From Zoogloeaceae bacterium (GTDB lineage: Bacteria > Pseudomonadota > Gammaproteobacteria > Burkholderiales > Rhodocyclaceae): a stretch of 7,644 nucleotides of DNA. Made by a program: the position numbers and the translations under genes. The stretch is from NCBI GenBank assembly GCA_031290535.1, contig JAITNI010000342.1:1-7644 (forward strand). The letters are read 5' to 3'. A model generated the notes under the pieces. It was given only the letters and a program-made list of their open reading frames with translations. It was not told the DNA's origin and made no database searches. This document shows, piece after piece, positions 6,663-7,644 of the stretch; position 1 is the first letter of the stretch; each line of letters begins with the position of its first letter.

Positions 6663-7325
6663 TCATTCCGGTTCCGTCCGAAGAAGGCTTGCCGCGTCGT
6701 TGTGCACAGCGTCAGGATTTTTGCCTGCATGGCGATGCTCCTGCGAATCGAGCCACTGCATGTGTTGAAAAAACGGATATTTATCCTCGCTACAACGTTC
6801 TTCTTGCGTCTTGTTCCTAAAGCAGCGATTCGCAATCGCCCACGTAAGATCGGTTTCTTCGTGCATATTCCCGGAATAGGCATCGGTTGAAAATGCTCCG
6901 CTTTTGTCACGGCGCAAGTACAGAATATGCGTCATCCCAGGAACAGGATAGTACCCGCAATCTTCACGCGCATCCCCGATCGAAATCCGCACGTCGCGTT
7001 GCACTGCACCTGTTTTCCAGGATTTCCGAATGTTCAAATCGGCATACCACTTCAAGCCCTTTCTGACAATACGTTCAATCTTGGCATACACCACAAGATC
7101 CGCACGATCATAAGCGCTCTGCATCTCCATTTTTGTGGGTTCGCAGAGGTTGCGGGCATTAGCCGCCTGTTTCCGTTCAAACGCTAAACGCCAGTGGTAA
7201 CCTCCTTGTAACGAATTTCCTGAACATACATGGGTTGTATACACGCCGGTCTGGTCGCGGCGCAGATACATAAGACCCGTATCGCCTTCCTTGAGAGGAT
7301 AGCGGCTATCCACTCTCAGCGTCAT
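6663..7325 (-). CDS. Hypothetical protein with two diverged TIMP/NTR-like repeats, probably 5'-truncated
   Basis: Function unknown. Residues 1-59 and 60-180 carry the same unit. YPLKEGDTGLMYLRRDQTGV (9-28) with CSGN (34-37) corresponds to YPVPGMTHILYLRRDKSGAF (126-145) with YSGN (150-153). The second unit starts with Cys61 (CEPTKMEMQSAYDRADLVVY) and has the order Cys, ADLVVYAKI, KSWKTG, DCGYY, YLRRD, SGN. This resembles bacterial TIMP/NTR-like domains of secreted or lipid-anchored proteins, a resemblance from memory. The first unit is incomplete, and the 20 codons upstream of the ATG (7326-7385) still read like it (LHLWRGKKSDHYKTL), so the true gene began further upstream and lost its start and any signal peptide where IS1-type DNA now lies. 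No ribosome binding site is evident. GC content is visibly lower than in lysS or fliA, suggesting acquired DNA. Confidence 0.6.
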   Translation of the reverse strand: MTLRVDSRYPLKEGDTGLMYLRRDQTGVYTTHVCSGNSLQGGYHWRLAFERKQAANARNLCEPTKMEMQSAYDRADLVVYAKIERIVRKGLKWYADLNIRKSWKTGAVQRDVRISIGDAREDCGYYPVPGMTHILYLRRDKSGAFSTDAYSGNMHEETDLTWAIANRCFRNKTQEERCSEDKYPFFQHMQWLDSQEHRHAGKNPDAVHNDAASLLRTEPE

Positions 7326-7385
7326 GAGCGTCTTGTAATGGTCAGACTTTTTGCCGCGCCACAGATGTAACGCAACGGAGAGCGT

Positions 7386-7565
7386 TTATCTATATATAGA
7401 AAGTGCGATGTTTTGAAGCGATTCGAACAGGTCTGTCGTGGTGATCGCGTGCCAGATGCGTAAGGTCAGCTCCACCATTTCGCGTTTCCGCGATACTACG
7501 ACCTTGGTTCGGCGGGTGAATCTGCCCAAGTGATGCCGTGTATTGCTGTTGTCGTGCTCAAGCAA
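7386..7565 (-). pseudogene. IS1-family transposase, C-terminal remnant
   Basis: The minus-strand frame reads LLEHDNSNTRHHLGRFTRRT, then KVVVSRKREMVELTLRIWHA and ends LFESLQNIALSIYR with TAA at 7386-7388. The NTRHHLGRFTRRTKVVS-like stretch followed by a MVxLTLRxW helix is the C-terminal end of one branch of IS1-family DDE transposases. Only about 60 residues remain; IS1 transposases are about 230. The frame stays open to the window edge through a REP palindrome (7571-7598) and VFNNNRIFPDLYC, which shows no transposase character, so the break lies near 7565. It is in frame with the truncated gene downstream, separated only by its own stop. The terminal inverted repeat could not be identified. 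Confidence 0.65.
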
Positions 7566-7570
7566 GCGTC

Positions 7571-7598
7571 GGTCGGGTGACGCTTCGCTCACCCGACC
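7571..7598. repeat. REP-type palindrome, copy 2
   Basis: A perfect 10-bp inverted repeat, GGTCGGGTGA (7571-7580) and TCACCCGACC (7589-7598), with loop CGCTTCGC and flanking CTACA. It is of the same type as the palindrome at 6620-6649 and in the same orientation. It marks the point where IS1 similarity ends. Confidence 0.75.
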
Positions 7599-7644
7599 TA
7601 CAGGACAATACAGGTCTGGAAAAATCCTGTTGTTATTGAAAACC

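Noticed and set aside
6403..7187. Plus-strand frames of 121, 90 and 86 codons over the fliA upstream region and the NTR-like gene
   Set aside because: No family resemblance or ribosome binding sites, and they run across hairpins or antisense to the better-supported minus-strand frame.
1..7644. CRISPR array, tRNA or rRNA gene, toxin-antitoxin or defence system
   Set aside because: I found no regularly spaced direct repeats, no tRNA-like cloverleaf and no recognisable defence proteins in the sequence.

Overview
The window is bacterial and GC-rich, and most likely comes from a motile betaproteobacterium (Rhodocyclales- or Nitrosomonadales-like). The MnmC and LysS sequences have a betaproteobacterial look, and the fliA-motC-motD order uses the MotC/MotD stator pair known from polar-flagellated Beta- and Gammaproteobacteria. 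The taxonomic placement is a judgement from remembered families, not from a search.

Layout. Positions 1-235 hold a palindromic AT-rich patch and the 5' remnant of an IS3-family orfA on the minus strand. Then come a short leader and lysS (352-1881, +), lysyl-tRNA synthetase, followed after 12 nt by mnmC (1894-3786, +), the bifunctional tRNA wobble-uridine modification enzyme. LysS charges tRNA-Lys and MnmC finishes U34 of tRNA-Lys(UUU) among others, so the pair makes functional sense as an operon. The start of mnmC is odd: a TTG without a ribosome binding site, next to an ATGA-overlap start that is one base out of frame. Between convergent mnmC and motD (3787-4048) lies a pair of inverted palindromic repeats.

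From 6397 down to 4049 the minus strand carries a compact flagellar operon: fliA (sigma-28), motC (MotA-type stator) and motD (MotB-type stator). fliA and motC overlap by 8 nt, and 17 nt separate motC and motD. The flhF/flhG genes often found upstream of fliA are absent from the window.

Positions 6398-7644 look like accessory, decaying DNA with visibly lower GC. They hold a long hairpin, a REP-type palindrome, a small protein with two diverged copies of what resembles a bacterial TIMP/NTR-like domain (5'-truncated), the C-terminal remnant of an IS1-family transposase directly abutting it in the same reading frame, and a second REP palindrome of the same family.

I see no CRISPR array, tRNA, rRNA, defence system or clearly new multi-gene system. 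The least explained items are the two-domain remnant with complementary cysteine loss, the mutually exclusive hairpins upstream of fliA, and the mnmC start.
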